A DNA stretch of 55,040 nt, taken from positions 1-55,040 of the forward strand of contig JAAWDY010000010.1 of assembly GCA_022793995.1 (NCBI GenBank), read 5' to 3'. Both the position numbers and the translations under genes were made by a program. The notes beneath the pieces are model-generated. The model was not told the DNA's origin. It saw only the letters and a program-made list of their open reading frames with translations, and made no database searches. The DNA comes from Coprococcus sp. GTDB lineage: Bacteria; Bacillota; Clostridia; Lachnospirales; Lachnospiraceae. Within the stretch, counting starts at the first letter, position 1. The number at the start of each line of letters is the position of its first letter. Of this stretch, positions 26,484 through 32,961 are shown piece after piece.

Positions 26484-27440
26484 TTAGCCCAGGTTTAAGA
26501 ACTCATAGTCGTTTTTATTAAATTCTATCGAAAGGGTTGCCGCTATCTCTGCGAGCTGTTCCTGATCGTCCGCGCTTACAAGGGGAAGTATATCGAAACC
26601 CTGAACCGCAAAGAATCCCAAAAGCGCCTGTGTAATGGAATATCCTTTCTCCTCGCAGAGCTTGTACACTGCATCTGCAATCTTTATGTTGCCCTCCGTG
26701 TTATAGCAGCTGTCTTTTACCGCCTCGATTCCCTTTGCCTTGAGAATATGGAAAAATCCGCTGCAAATTCCCATGTATGGCATCAGTAAGTTATCCGAAT
26801 GTCTGTGATACTCCAGCATTTCCTGGTCGCAGACTACCATGGTTGGATCAGAAAACGGGTTCATATATTTGACGCCCATATTAAACATGTCCTGATTTGC
26901 CACAAACCCACGATATCCTTTTGACTTACAATACACGTCCGCTTCCTTCATTCTGGCCGTGGTCCAGTTAGAACACCCATAGTAGCGGATTTTTCCCGCC
27001 TTTCTAAAGCTTTCCATGGTTTCGATCAGTTCTTCCACCGGACGCTTCACATCGTCTCTGTGGTAGAAGTAAATATCCACGCAGTCGACTCCAAGCTTTT
27101 TAAGGCTAGCATTCAAATCCGACTCCATCTCCTCCTTGGAGAGGCGGCTGATCTCCATTGTGTTCATTCTCGGATGACCGCCTTTCGTCATCAAAATAAA
27201 ATCATCTGTTCGTTTCCGGTTTCTAATCCACTCGCCGACCACTCTCTCCGCCCTGGCGACTTCTCCTTCTACCCAGTCAGAATAAACATGCGCGGTATCG
27301 ATCAGATTACCGCCGGATGCCAGATAATTTTCAAATATTCGGAACGCATCCTCATGATCCCAGGAGAGTCCCGCGCCTACAGTTCCTAGTCCAATCGGAC
27401 TTAATTCTAGATCCGTGTTTGCAATTTTAATTTTCTTCAT
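26484..27440 (-). CDS. Aldo/keto reductase
   Basis: 318 residues from the ATG at 27440 (MKKIKIANTDLELSPIGLG), set by GAGGGA 7 nt upstream. An in-frame extension of 33 codons overlaps rhaA and lacks a ribosome site. The catalytic tetrad is visible: Asp in NLIDTAHVY, Tyr in the same block, Lys in LMTKGGH and His in IYFYHRDD. The barrel and the SNWT/NQ segments are typical. NADPH-dependent reduction or oxidation of a sugar carbonyl is expected. It sits between rhaA and the ATC-hydrolase-like gene, so it may act on an L-pentose, an L-deoxysugar or a derived aldehyde. Confidence 0.88.
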   Translation of the reverse strand: MKKIKIANTDLELSPIGLGTVGAGLSWDHEDAFRIFENYLASGGNLIDTAHVYSDWVEGEVARAERVVGEWIRNRKRTDDFILMTKGGHPRMNTMEISRLSKEEMESDLNASLKKLGVDCVDIYFYHRDDVKRPVEELIETMESFRKAGKIRYYGCSNWTTARMKEADVYCKSKGYRGFVANQDMFNMGVKYMNPFSDPTMVVCDQEMLEYHRHSDNLLMPYMGICSGFFHILKAKGIEAVKDSCYNTEGNIKIADAVYKLCEEKGYSITQALLGFFAVQGFDILPLVSADDQEQLAEIAATLSIEFNKNDYEFLNLG

Positions 27441-27450
27441 CTTTCTTCCC

Positions 27451-28686
27451 TCAAATTTTCCTAGTAGTCTCGTAGTCTCTAATCCAGTCGTCTTGACGGC
27501 AGTTACACATATCGCAATATTTTGCCCACACAAACCCAAAGGGCAGTCCTTTTAGTTCCTCTAACAGCGCAAGACGTTTCGTGAAGTTTCCTTCATATTC
27601 CGCTTGTTTTAATTCCTCTGTAGGCTGAAGCAGGGCCAGGAGAATCGCTTTTTTCGCGCTTCTTCCACCAATCGCTGTAGCCACGATCCGATTGATGCTT
27701 CCGTCAAAGAAGTCCAGCCCGATATGTACCTTGTCAAAGGCCTCGCAGCGGGCGATTTCTTCCATGATCGCCTTGGTTTCGTCGTCCAGGATCGTTACAT
27801 GGTCGCTGTCCCAGCGCACCGGTCTGCTGACATGAAGCATGATTTCCTGTCCAAACGCCAGATAAGAACTAAGTTTTGCGGAAATCACCTCCGTGGGATG
27901 AAAATGGCCGGCATCCATGCAGATAATACAGTTCTTTTTATTTGCTACATAGTTGGTATAAAACTCATGTGAACCGGTTACATAGGACTCGCTTCCCAAG
28001 CCGAACAACTTGCTCTCCACAGAATCCACATTGTATTTGGCATCCATTTTGCTCCCAAAAATCTCGTCCAGCGATTTCTCTAGAATCTTCCTGGGCCTAA
28101 GCTTATCCACAGTAATATCCTTGTATCCGTCTGGGATCCAATGATTCGTATAGCAGGTCTGTCCCAATTCACGGCCGAAAAATTCTCCGATTCTGCGGCA
28201 CCTCTTTCCATGTTCCACCCAGAACTGACGGATTCCCTCATCTGAGCTGGAAAGAGTAAACCCGTCCTCGCTTTTGGGATGACTAAAGTAGGTGGGATTA
28301 AAGTCCAGGCCTAAATCCAGTTTTCTGGCAAAATCAACCCATTGCGTGAAATACTTTGGTTCAATCTGGTCCCGGTCGATCTCCTTGCCGCCGCTGTGAT
28401 AAATAGCATGGGCTGCTACCTTCTTTCTTCCCGGTATCAGCTCCAAAGCTTCTTCTAGTTGTCTGAAATATTCCGGGATGGACTTCGGTTTCCCAGAAGC
28501 ATTCCCTGTAGCGGCAATGCCTCCTGAAAGTTTCCCTTCAAAATCCTCCAATCCAGTCAAGTCGTCAATCTGCCAGCAGTGAATGGACACTGGGATTTTT
28601 GCCAGCTTTTCTAGAGCGGCGTCCGTATCCACACCGTATCCTTCATAGATTTCTCTGGCAATTTGATAGTTTTTTTCAATGCTCAT
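27451..28686 (-). CDS. rhaA: L-rhamnose isomerase family aldose-ketose isomerase
   Basis: 411 residues, typical RhaA length. The start MSIEKNYQIAREIYEGYGVDTDAALE, then IPVSIHCWQIDDLTG and LSGGIAATGN, are signatures of the L-rhamnose isomerase family. Metal-site residues are expected in CIICMDAGHFHPTE and HVSRPVRWDSDHV. Established reaction: L-rhamnose to L-rhamnulose; the family also converts L-lyxose to L-xylulose. No rhamnulose kinase or aldolase is nearby, but LyxK and UlaE are, so L-lyxose use is the better reading here (inference). AGGAGG precedes the ATG. Second gene of the operon. Confidence 0.88.
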   Translation of the reverse strand: MSIEKNYQIAREIYEGYGVDTDAALEKLAKIPVSIHCWQIDDLTGLEDFEGKLSGGIAATGNASGKPKSIPEYFRQLEEALELIPGRKKVAAHAIYHSGGKEIDRDQIEPKYFTQWVDFARKLDLGLDFNPTYFSHPKSEDGFTLSSSDEGIRQFWVEHGKRCRRIGEFFGRELGQTCYTNHWIPDGYKDITVDKLRPRKILEKSLDEIFGSKMDAKYNVDSVESKLFGLGSESYVTGSHEFYTNYVANKKNCIICMDAGHFHPTEVISAKLSSYLAFGQEIMLHVSRPVRWDSDHVTILDDETKAIMEEIARCEAFDKVHIGLDFFDGSINRIVATAIGGRSAKKAILLALLQPTEELKQAEYEGNFTKRLALLEELKGLPFGFVWAKYCDMCNCRQDDWIRDYETTRKI

Positions 28687-28698
28687 GTATACCTCCTC

Positions 28699-29046
28699 TT
28701 AAACCATGGTCGTTGATATTGCGAGTTCAGCCTGGGTCGTATCAACCCGGGTATACTGGATCTTCAAATCGCTTTCACTTTCAATGAGAATCGCATAAGG
28801 CGTATCCTTTGGGACCGTCTCCCCCTTGTCGCTAACGATCTTATCCATCCTTAAGTGAAGCGTTCTTTCTCCAGGAATTACTGCAGTAAATCCCGTCATC
28901 TTTTCCCTGTCTTCAAAGTAAAGACTTAATTTTACCTCTGCCTCATGCGGATACACATTCAGAAAACAGATTGCCTCATGGCTTATGTATGTATTTCCAC
29001 TGTTTACCCCTGGATAAAACGCGTCTGGAATATACCATTTATTCAT
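28699..29046 (-). CDS. ASRT-like (sensory-rhodopsin-transducer family) sugar-operon protein
   Basis: 115 residues from ATG 29046 (GGAGG 9 nt upstream; a GTG at 29049 is less likely). The segments WYIPDAFYPG, SHEAICFLN, EAEVKLSLYFEDRE, TLHLRMDKI and QYTRVDTTQAE match the small beta-sandwich family named after the Anabaena sensory rhodopsin transducer (PF07100-type). Outside cyanobacteria these proteins occur next to carbohydrate genes and are thought to bind small ligands or act in regulation. It is the first gene of the 17-kb run and overlaps no other gene. Confidence 0.78.
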   Translation of the reverse strand: MNKWYIPDAFYPGVNSGNTYISHEAICFLNVYPHEAEVKLSLYFEDREKMTGFTAVIPGERTLHLRMDKIVSDKGETVPKDTPYAILIESESDLKIQYTRVDTTQAELAISTTMV

Positions 29047-29076
29047 CACATTTCACCTCCCATCCTCTTTCTATTT

Positions 29077-29105
29077 TTGATATTAAGAAAACGTTTTCAT
29101 GACAA
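29077..29105 (-). promoter_or_regulatory. Promoter of the 17-kb operon with operator in its spacer
   Basis: Minus strand: -35 TTGTCA (29105-29100), 17-nt spacer, -10 TATCAA (29082-29077). The perfect palindrome GAAAACGTTTTC (29087-29098) fills the spacer. It fits a LacI-family operator and also matches the CcpA cre pattern at 13 of 14 positions, so either the operon's own LacI protein or carbon catabolite control could act here. The -10 box is weak, so an activator or alternative promoter may be needed. Confidence 0.65.
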
Positions 29106-29106
29106 C

Positions 29107-29130
29107 GAAAAAATATAGAGGTTGACCTCT
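29107..29130 (-). terminator. Weak terminator-like hairpin left of the inverted repeat
   Basis: AGAGG-TTGA-CCTCT (29117-29130), five base pairs, followed on the minus strand by ATATTTTTT. It lies between the left 20-bp inverted repeat and the operon promoter. A 5-bp stem is marginal for termination. Confidence 0.35.
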
Positions 29131-29157
29131 TTCCTATTCTTATCCTTCTTATTCTTA

Positions 29158-29177
29158 TCGCAATATGGCTTGTATCA
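29158..29177. repeat. Left 20-bp inverted repeat flanking the recombinase gene
   Basis: This 20-mer (TCGCAATATGGCTTGTATCA) is present in exact reverse complement at 30643-30662. The pair encloses 1,465 bp holding the tyrosine recombinase gene and an outward promoter. Identity stops sharply at both ends. Confidence 0.9.
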
Positions 29178-29234
29178 CAGACTTCATCGAAAAGCATAGT
29201 AGTTGTTCGATTTCCAAGAAAGGTCTGACCAGAT

Positions 29235-29246
29235 TTGACGGCTTAT
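29235..29246 (+). repeat. 12-bp direct repeat, candidate recombinase arm site (copy 1)
   Basis: TTGACGGCTTAT, identical to the two tandem copies at 30422-30445. It lies 5 bp beyond the stop of the recombinase gene and 57 bp inside the left inverted repeat. Position and repetition fit arm-type sites bound by the N-terminal domain of phage/Tn916-type integrases. Confidence 0.6.
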
Positions 29247-29250
29247 GTTG

Positions 29251-30375
29251 TTATGTGATCCGCCGAAGTTTCTGCATGGACTGCCTTTTTTTCTCCATCG
29301 TGCAGTTATCGTAGCATTTGATCGTAACAGACGAGGAACTGTGCCCTAAGATTTCCGACAACGCTTTATAGGCTCCTGGATTCTGTTCCAAAAATCGCAT
29401 GGAAAACGTGTGCCGCAGGGTATGTGGATGCGCCCCGTAAATCTCTGCCTTTTTAAACAGAGACCCCATCCGCCTCTGTACTGTTCTGGGATCAGCGGGT
29501 CCTCCTTTTATATTTTGAAATATATAGTCCTTCTCTGAAGCTTTTGTTTTCTCCATTCGTTCTCTCAACAATTTGGAGAGAAAGAAGGGAATCGGGATCT
29601 CCCGGATCGAACTCATCGTCTTTGGCTCGCCCACTTGAAGCGCCGTCGCCGTCTCGCCGCCCGTAAAAGCCCCGACCCGTTTTACAGAGCTATTGATCCA
29701 CAGGACGCTGGTCTGAAAATCTATTCTGTTATACTGAAGCGCGCATAACTCTCCCAGTCGCACGCCGGTATACAGCCCGGTCAGACAATCCAGCGCATCT
29801 TCCTGTGCCGCCACCCGTTCCAGTCGAATCTGTTCCGCGCAAGTAAGCACCTTTGGCTTTCGATAGCGGAATTTGGGAAGCCGGATGTCCACATATGGAT
29901 TCTGTACAATCAGATGATTCTTTCTTGCACTTTCTAAAATGCTTTTTAAAAGGCGGCATATTCCATGCAATGTACTGGGGGCCAGTTTCTTTTGCAGCGT
30001 ATCCGCCATATTCTGGATCTGTTCTCTTGTCAGTTCCCTGATCTGTATGTTTCCCAATAAAGGTTTCAAATGCTTTCGGATATCCCGTTCATACAGCAGA
30101 TACGTAGTCTCCCGGATATGCGGCTTTTCAACTGCCTCCAGCCAGTAATCCGTCCAATCGCCAAAACATCCGTTCCCATAAACGGAAATAGCCTCTTTTG
30201 GGTTCCCGGTCAGCAGAGCGGATTTTATAATTACAAGTTCCTTTTTTACTTCACTGTATGTTTTCCCATAAATGGAACGAAATCGTGGCTTCCCGTTCTC
30301 TTTCCTGCCGGTCATATACCGCCCCTCCCAGCGTCCGTCTTTCCTTTTGTAAATATTTTCTCCTCTTCGCGCCAT
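29251..30375 (-). CDS. Tyrosine recombinase (phage/ICE integrase type)
   Basis: 374 residues from the ATG at 30375 (MARRGENIYKRKDGR), set by AAGGAGA 11 nt upstream. An AP2-like arm-binding domain lies at about 1-55, a SAM-like core-binding domain at about 75-160 and the catalytic domain at 170-374. Catalytic residues: Arg in LYTGVRLGELCAL, His-x-x-Arg in PHTLRHTF, His in ILGHSSS and the nucleophile Tyr in TIKCYDNC. It breaks and rejoins DNA at short repeats. No phage or conjugation genes accompany it. It is enclosed by 20-bp inverted repeats, which fits inversion better than excision. Confidence 0.92.
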   Translation of the reverse strand: MARRGENIYKRKDGRWEGRYMTGRKENGKPRFRSIYGKTYSEVKKELVIIKSALLTGNPKEAISVYGNGCFGDWTDYWLEAVEKPHIRETTYLLYERDIRKHLKPLLGNIQIRELTREQIQNMADTLQKKLAPSTLHGICRLLKSILESARKNHLIVQNPYVDIRLPKFRYRKPKVLTCAEQIRLERVAAQEDALDCLTGLYTGVRLGELCALQYNRIDFQTSVLWINSSVKRVGAFTGGETATALQVGEPKTMSSIREIPIPFFLSKLLRERMEKTKASEKDYIFQNIKGGPADPRTVQRRMGSLFKKAEIYGAHPHTLRHTFSMRFLEQNPGAYKALSEILGHSSSSVTIKCYDNCTMEKKRQSMQKLRRIT

Positions 30376-30421
30376 ACTAATGTTCTCTCCTTTTCCAATT
30401 TTGACCGTCAAACGTTTTTAC

Positions 30422-30445
30422 TTGACGGCTTATTTGACGGCTTAT
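30422..30445 (+). repeat. Tandem 12-bp repeats, candidate recombinase arm sites (copies 2 and 3)
   Basis: TTGACGGCTTAT occurs twice head to tail, 47 bp upstream of the recombinase start and in the same orientation as copy 1 at 29235-29246. The 30376-30838 gap otherwise holds a structured repeat (30511-30562), the outward promoter, the right inverted repeat, a terminator and the ATPase promoter. Confidence 0.7.
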
Positions 30446-30510
30446 TTTTATCGTCCGCTTTTCAATGAACCGAACAACCGCCTAACAACGTATAAACGTA
30501 AAAGCAAAAA

Positions 30511-30562
30511 TTTCCGCCTGTGTTGTTGAAACTGCGATTCACGGCTGCCCGTCAGTCGGAAA
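30511..30562 (-). repeat. Conserved-core hairpin family, copy A
   Basis: Outer stem TTTCCG/CGGAAA extended by CTG/CAG across one mismatch. Inside, on the minus strand, is the core GCCGTGAATCGCAGTTTCAA shared with copies at 32204-32245 and 48217-48266. AAATTTTT flanks the stem. Confidence 0.65.
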
Positions 30563-30578
30563 AATTTTATCAAAACTC

Positions 30579-30607
30579 TTGACAAAGCAATCCCAAATCA
30601 ATACAAT
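30579..30607 (+). promoter_or_regulatory. Strong outward-facing promoter inside the inverted repeats
   Basis: -35 TTGACA (30579-30584), 17-nt spacer, -10 TACAAT (30602-30607). It points out of the enclosed segment through the right repeat, and in this orientation runs straight into the terminator at 30671-30707. Confidence 0.75.
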
Positions 30608-30642
30608 AATAATAAATTATCGCAATTTAAAGTCAAAATTCT

Positions 30643-30662
30643 TGATACAAGCCATATTGCGA
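30643..30662. repeat. Right 20-bp inverted repeat flanking the recombinase gene
   Basis: Exact reverse complement of 29158-29177. It lies 35 bp downstream of the outward -10 box and 8 bp before the terminator stem. Confidence 0.9.
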
Positions 30663-30670
30663 AACAATAG

Positions 30671-30707
30671 AGGAGATTGTCTAAAAAACAAGTCAATCTC
30701 CTTTTTT
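30671..30707 (+). terminator. Intrinsic terminator just outside the right inverted repeat
   Basis: AGGAGATTG (30671-30679) pairs with CAATCTCCT (30694-30702) over a 14-nt loop, and is followed by a run of six T. No plus-strand gene precedes it, so its only visible input is the outward promoter. Confidence 0.8.
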
Positions 30708-30771
30708 CTGATTTCGCGCATTCCTACAATATAATTCTTTGCTTTTTCGTGATAAATTACGCTTTATAAAC

Positions 30772-30800
30772 TTGTTTTTTCGTGATTTGCGTGGTATGAT
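30772..30800 (+). promoter_or_regulatory. Promoter of the DUF4143 ATPase gene
   Basis: -35 TTGTTT (30772-30777), 17-nt spacer, -10 TATGAT (30795-30800), 38 bp before the ATG. An AGGGGGG ribosome site follows. Confidence 0.7.
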
Positions 30801-30838
30801 AGGCACATTCAAAATAAAAACTGTTTAGGGGGGCAAAT

Positions 30839-32179
30839 ATGTTGAAACGGAAAATCTACGACGAACTTCTTATGTGGAAACAAAAGAGCAATGGGCAAAC
30901 CGCACTACTCATCGACGGGGCGCGTCGTGTTGGCAAGAGCTATATTGCCGAACTTTTTGCCCGTCAAGAGTACAAGAGCCATATCATCATCGACTTTGGT
31001 AATGCTCCGCAAGATATTCTTGATTTATTTGTCCATGAAAGTTCAGATCTTGATCTATTTTTTGCAAAGCTCGGTGTATTTTACTCTACCCTTCTTCACA
31101 AAAGAGAATCGTTAATCGTATTTGACGAGGTACAGCAGTTTCCGAGGGCGCGTCAACTCATCAAGTATCTTGTTGCAGACGGTCGTTATGATTATCTTGA
31201 GACCGGATCTCTGATCCGTCTAAAAAAGAATACAGAGAATATCATCATTCCGTCAGAGGAAGAACACATCGAGATGTTTCCCATGGATTTTGAAGAGTTC
31301 CTCTGGGCAATGGACGATGAGGCGACCATACCTTTGATTCGTAAATGTTTTGAATCCAGAATCCCTCTTGGACAGTCGCTCCACCGTAAAATCATGAATG
31401 ATTTCCGGCAGTATGTGCTGGTCGGAGGAATGCCGCAGTCTGTCCTTGCGTATATTGACGGAAAAAATTTTGAGGCGTCGGATACAGCCAAGCGCCGGAT
31501 TCTACGGCTCTACCGGGACGACGTCTCAAAATTTGCCGCGGGATATGAGGAAAAGGTCTATGCTGTATTTGACGGCATCCCAGCCCAGCTTTCTAAGAAA
31601 GAGAAAAAATATAAGCTGTCTTCCATCAATAAAAACGCCCGCTACCGCTCTTATGAAGACTCCTTTATCTGGCTGAATGAGGCGATGGTGGTAAACGCTT
31701 GCTTCAATTCAACCGATCCCAATGTCGGTCTTGCGCTCAGTGCAGACCATGCCACACAGAAATGTTATATGGCTGATACCGGCCTTCTCGTTACGCATAC
31801 CTTCATGGACCGGGCGTTTACAGACAACGAACTTTACAAAGCCATCCTGTTTGATCAGCTTGACATCAACGAGGGGATGATTATGGAAAATATTGTTGCA
31901 CAGATGCTGCGCCGCAACGGTCATAAACTATATTTCTATTCCCGAAACGACAGTGAGAACCGTGAAAATCATATGGAGATTGATTTTCTCATCACCGAGA
32001 ATAAAAAAATTGCGCCGATCGAGGTGAAATCCGGCGGCTACCGTTCCCATTCCTCATTGGATAAATTCAGGAAGAAATTCTCACATAAGATCGGCGCTTC
32101 TTATATCCTCTATCCCAAGGATGTGATGGTGAAAGATGGAATCTGGCATCTGCCCCTTTATATGGCAATGTTTCTTTAA
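30839..32179 (+). CDS. AAA-type ATPase with DUF4143 C-terminal domain
   Basis: 446 residues. The N-terminal AAA_14-type ATPase has Walker A GARRVGKSY (27-35) and Walker B LIVFDEVQ (about 90-97), followed by a sensor-like LETGSLIRL. The C-terminal DUF4143 part ends in a PD-(D/E)xK-like arrangement: EIDFLITE, then PIEVKSGG. Proteins of this class are very common in gut bacteria and archaea, often alone, and their function is unknown; some are discussed as DNA-binding or defence-linked. It is monocistronic with its own promoter. Copies A and B of a hairpin family lie on either side of it in opposite orientation. Confidence 0.88.
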   Translation: MLKRKIYDELLMWKQKSNGQTALLIDGARRVGKSYIAELFARQEYKSHIIIDFGNAPQDILDLFVHESSDLDLFFAKLGVFYSTLLHKRESLIVFDEVQQFPRARQLIKYLVADGRYDYLETGSLIRLKKNTENIIIPSEEEHIEMFPMDFEEFLWAMDDEATIPLIRKCFESRIPLGQSLHRKIMNDFRQYVLVGGMPQSVLAYIDGKNFEASDTAKRRILRLYRDDVSKFAAGYEEKVYAVFDGIPAQLSKKEKKYKLSSINKNARYRSYEDSFIWLNEAMVVNACFNSTDPNVGLALSADHATQKCYMADTGLLVTHTFMDRAFTDNELYKAILFDQLDINEGMIMENIVAQMLRRNGHKLYFYSRNDSENRENHMEIDFLITENKKIAPIEVKSGGYRSHSSLDKFRKKFSHKIGASYILYPKDVMVKDGIWHLPLYMAMFL

Positions 32180-32203
32180 ATGTACCCTTTTATGGTCTTT
32201 TCT

Positions 32204-32245
32204 GCCTGTGCGGCTGCTGTGAATCACGTTTTCACCCGCACAGGC
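32204..32245 (+). repeat. Conserved-core hairpin family, copy B
   Basis: Perfect 10-bp stem GCCTGTGCGG/CCGCACAGGC closing a loop with the core GCTGTGAATCACGTTTTCAC. It lies 25 bp after the ATPase stop and may end that transcript, although no T-run follows. Confidence 0.75.
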
Positions 32246-32295
32246 GCTATCTTCAGACAATCTTCGGGAAATCTTCAATCCTTCCGAAAAATCTC

Positions 32296-32323
32296 TTGCA
32301 TTTTTTGTAGAATCTTGTATAAT
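32296..32323 (+). promoter_or_regulatory. Promoter of the XRE-cupin/pot operon
   Basis: -35 TTGCAT (32296-32301), 16-nt spacer, -10 TATAAT (32318-32323), 66 bp before the regulator ATG. Confidence 0.7.
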
Positions 32324-32351
32324 AATACCTGTTATGTTTGTATAGAAATAC

Positions 32352-32366
32352 TAAACTTTAAGTTTA
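32352..32366. promoter_or_regulatory. Palindromic operator in the pot leader
   Basis: TAAACTT and AAGTTTA (7-bp perfect arms around one T) lie about 22 bp downstream of the predicted transcription start. XRE-cupin regulators of this kind usually autoregulate, so this is the likely binding site of the first gene product. Confidence 0.6.
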
Positions 32367-32389
32367 CTCTTTTATAAGGAGCTGTCATC

Positions 32390-32929
32390 ATGGACATTGG
32401 ACAAAAGTTAAAAGAACTGCGTATCGGCAAAAGTCTGACTCAGGAAGAGCTCGCTGACCGCAGTGAGCTGACGAAAGGGTTCATCTCCCAGCTTGAACGC
32501 AACCTAACCTCACCCTCCATCGCTACGCTTACGGACATCCTGCAATGTCTGGGCACGAACCTGAATGAATTTTTCAGTGAGGAGGAGGACGACCAGGTGG
32601 TCTTCGGTGAGGAAGACTTTTTTGAGAAAATTGATTCTGACCTAAAGAACAAAATAGAATGGATTATTCCGAACGCACAGCGTAACCTAATGGAACCGAT
32701 CCGCCTGACTCTTGAGCCGGGAGGTTCTACTTATCCCGACCTGCCCCATGAAGGGGAAGAATTTGGATATATCCTGCAAGGTTCCGTTAAGATCCATATC
32801 GGGAAAAAAGTCTACCGGGCCAAAAAGGGGGATGCGTTCTATTTCACCCCCAAGGCAGCCCATTATATCGAGGCTTCCGCCTCTTCCGGCGCGCGTTTGA
32901 TCTGGGTTAGCACGCCGCCAAGTTTCTGA
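32390..32929 (+). CDS. XRE-cupin regulator of polyamine uptake
   Basis: 179 residues. The N-terminal XRE helix-turn-helix (about 4-58) includes [22 protein letters not shown] linker and a C-terminal cupin_2 domain (about 105-175) follow, with [19 protein letters not shown] and KGDAFYF. This architecture matches PuuR-like regulators that sense polyamines or related small molecules. It is the first gene of the operon, 32 bp before potA, and AAGGAG precedes the ATG. It probably represses its own operon at the palindrome 32352-32366 and is released or strengthened by polyamine. Confidence 0.9.
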   Translation: MDIGQKLKELRIGKSLTQEELADRSELTKGFISQLERNLTSPSIATLTDILQCLGTNLNEFFSEEEDDQVVFGEEDFFEKIDSDLKNKIEWIIPNAQRNLMEPIRLTLEPGGSTYPDLPHEGEEFGYILQGSVKIHIGKKVYRAKKGDAFYFTPKAAHYIEASASSGARLIWVSTPPSF

Positions 32930-32961
32930 CAAATGATTCTATGATTAAGGAGGACACACAG

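Larger units (their letters stand above)
30614..30707 (+). ncRNA. Candidate ~95-nt RNA from outward promoter to terminator
   Basis: The promoter at 30579-30607 and the terminator at 30671-30707 delimit a short transcript that spans the right inverted repeat and contains no credible open frame. It may be only an abortive transcript of a switched-off promoter. Confidence 0.4.

Noticed and set aside
29158-30662. 20-bp repeats as attL/attR of an integrated element
   Set aside because: Integration gives direct repeats. These are inverted, so excision between them is not possible, although an older complex event cannot be excluded.
29158-30662. Insertion sequence with terminal inverted repeats
   Set aside because: The enclosed enzyme is a tyrosine recombinase with arm-binding domain, not a DDE transposase. 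No target duplication is visible next to the repeats.
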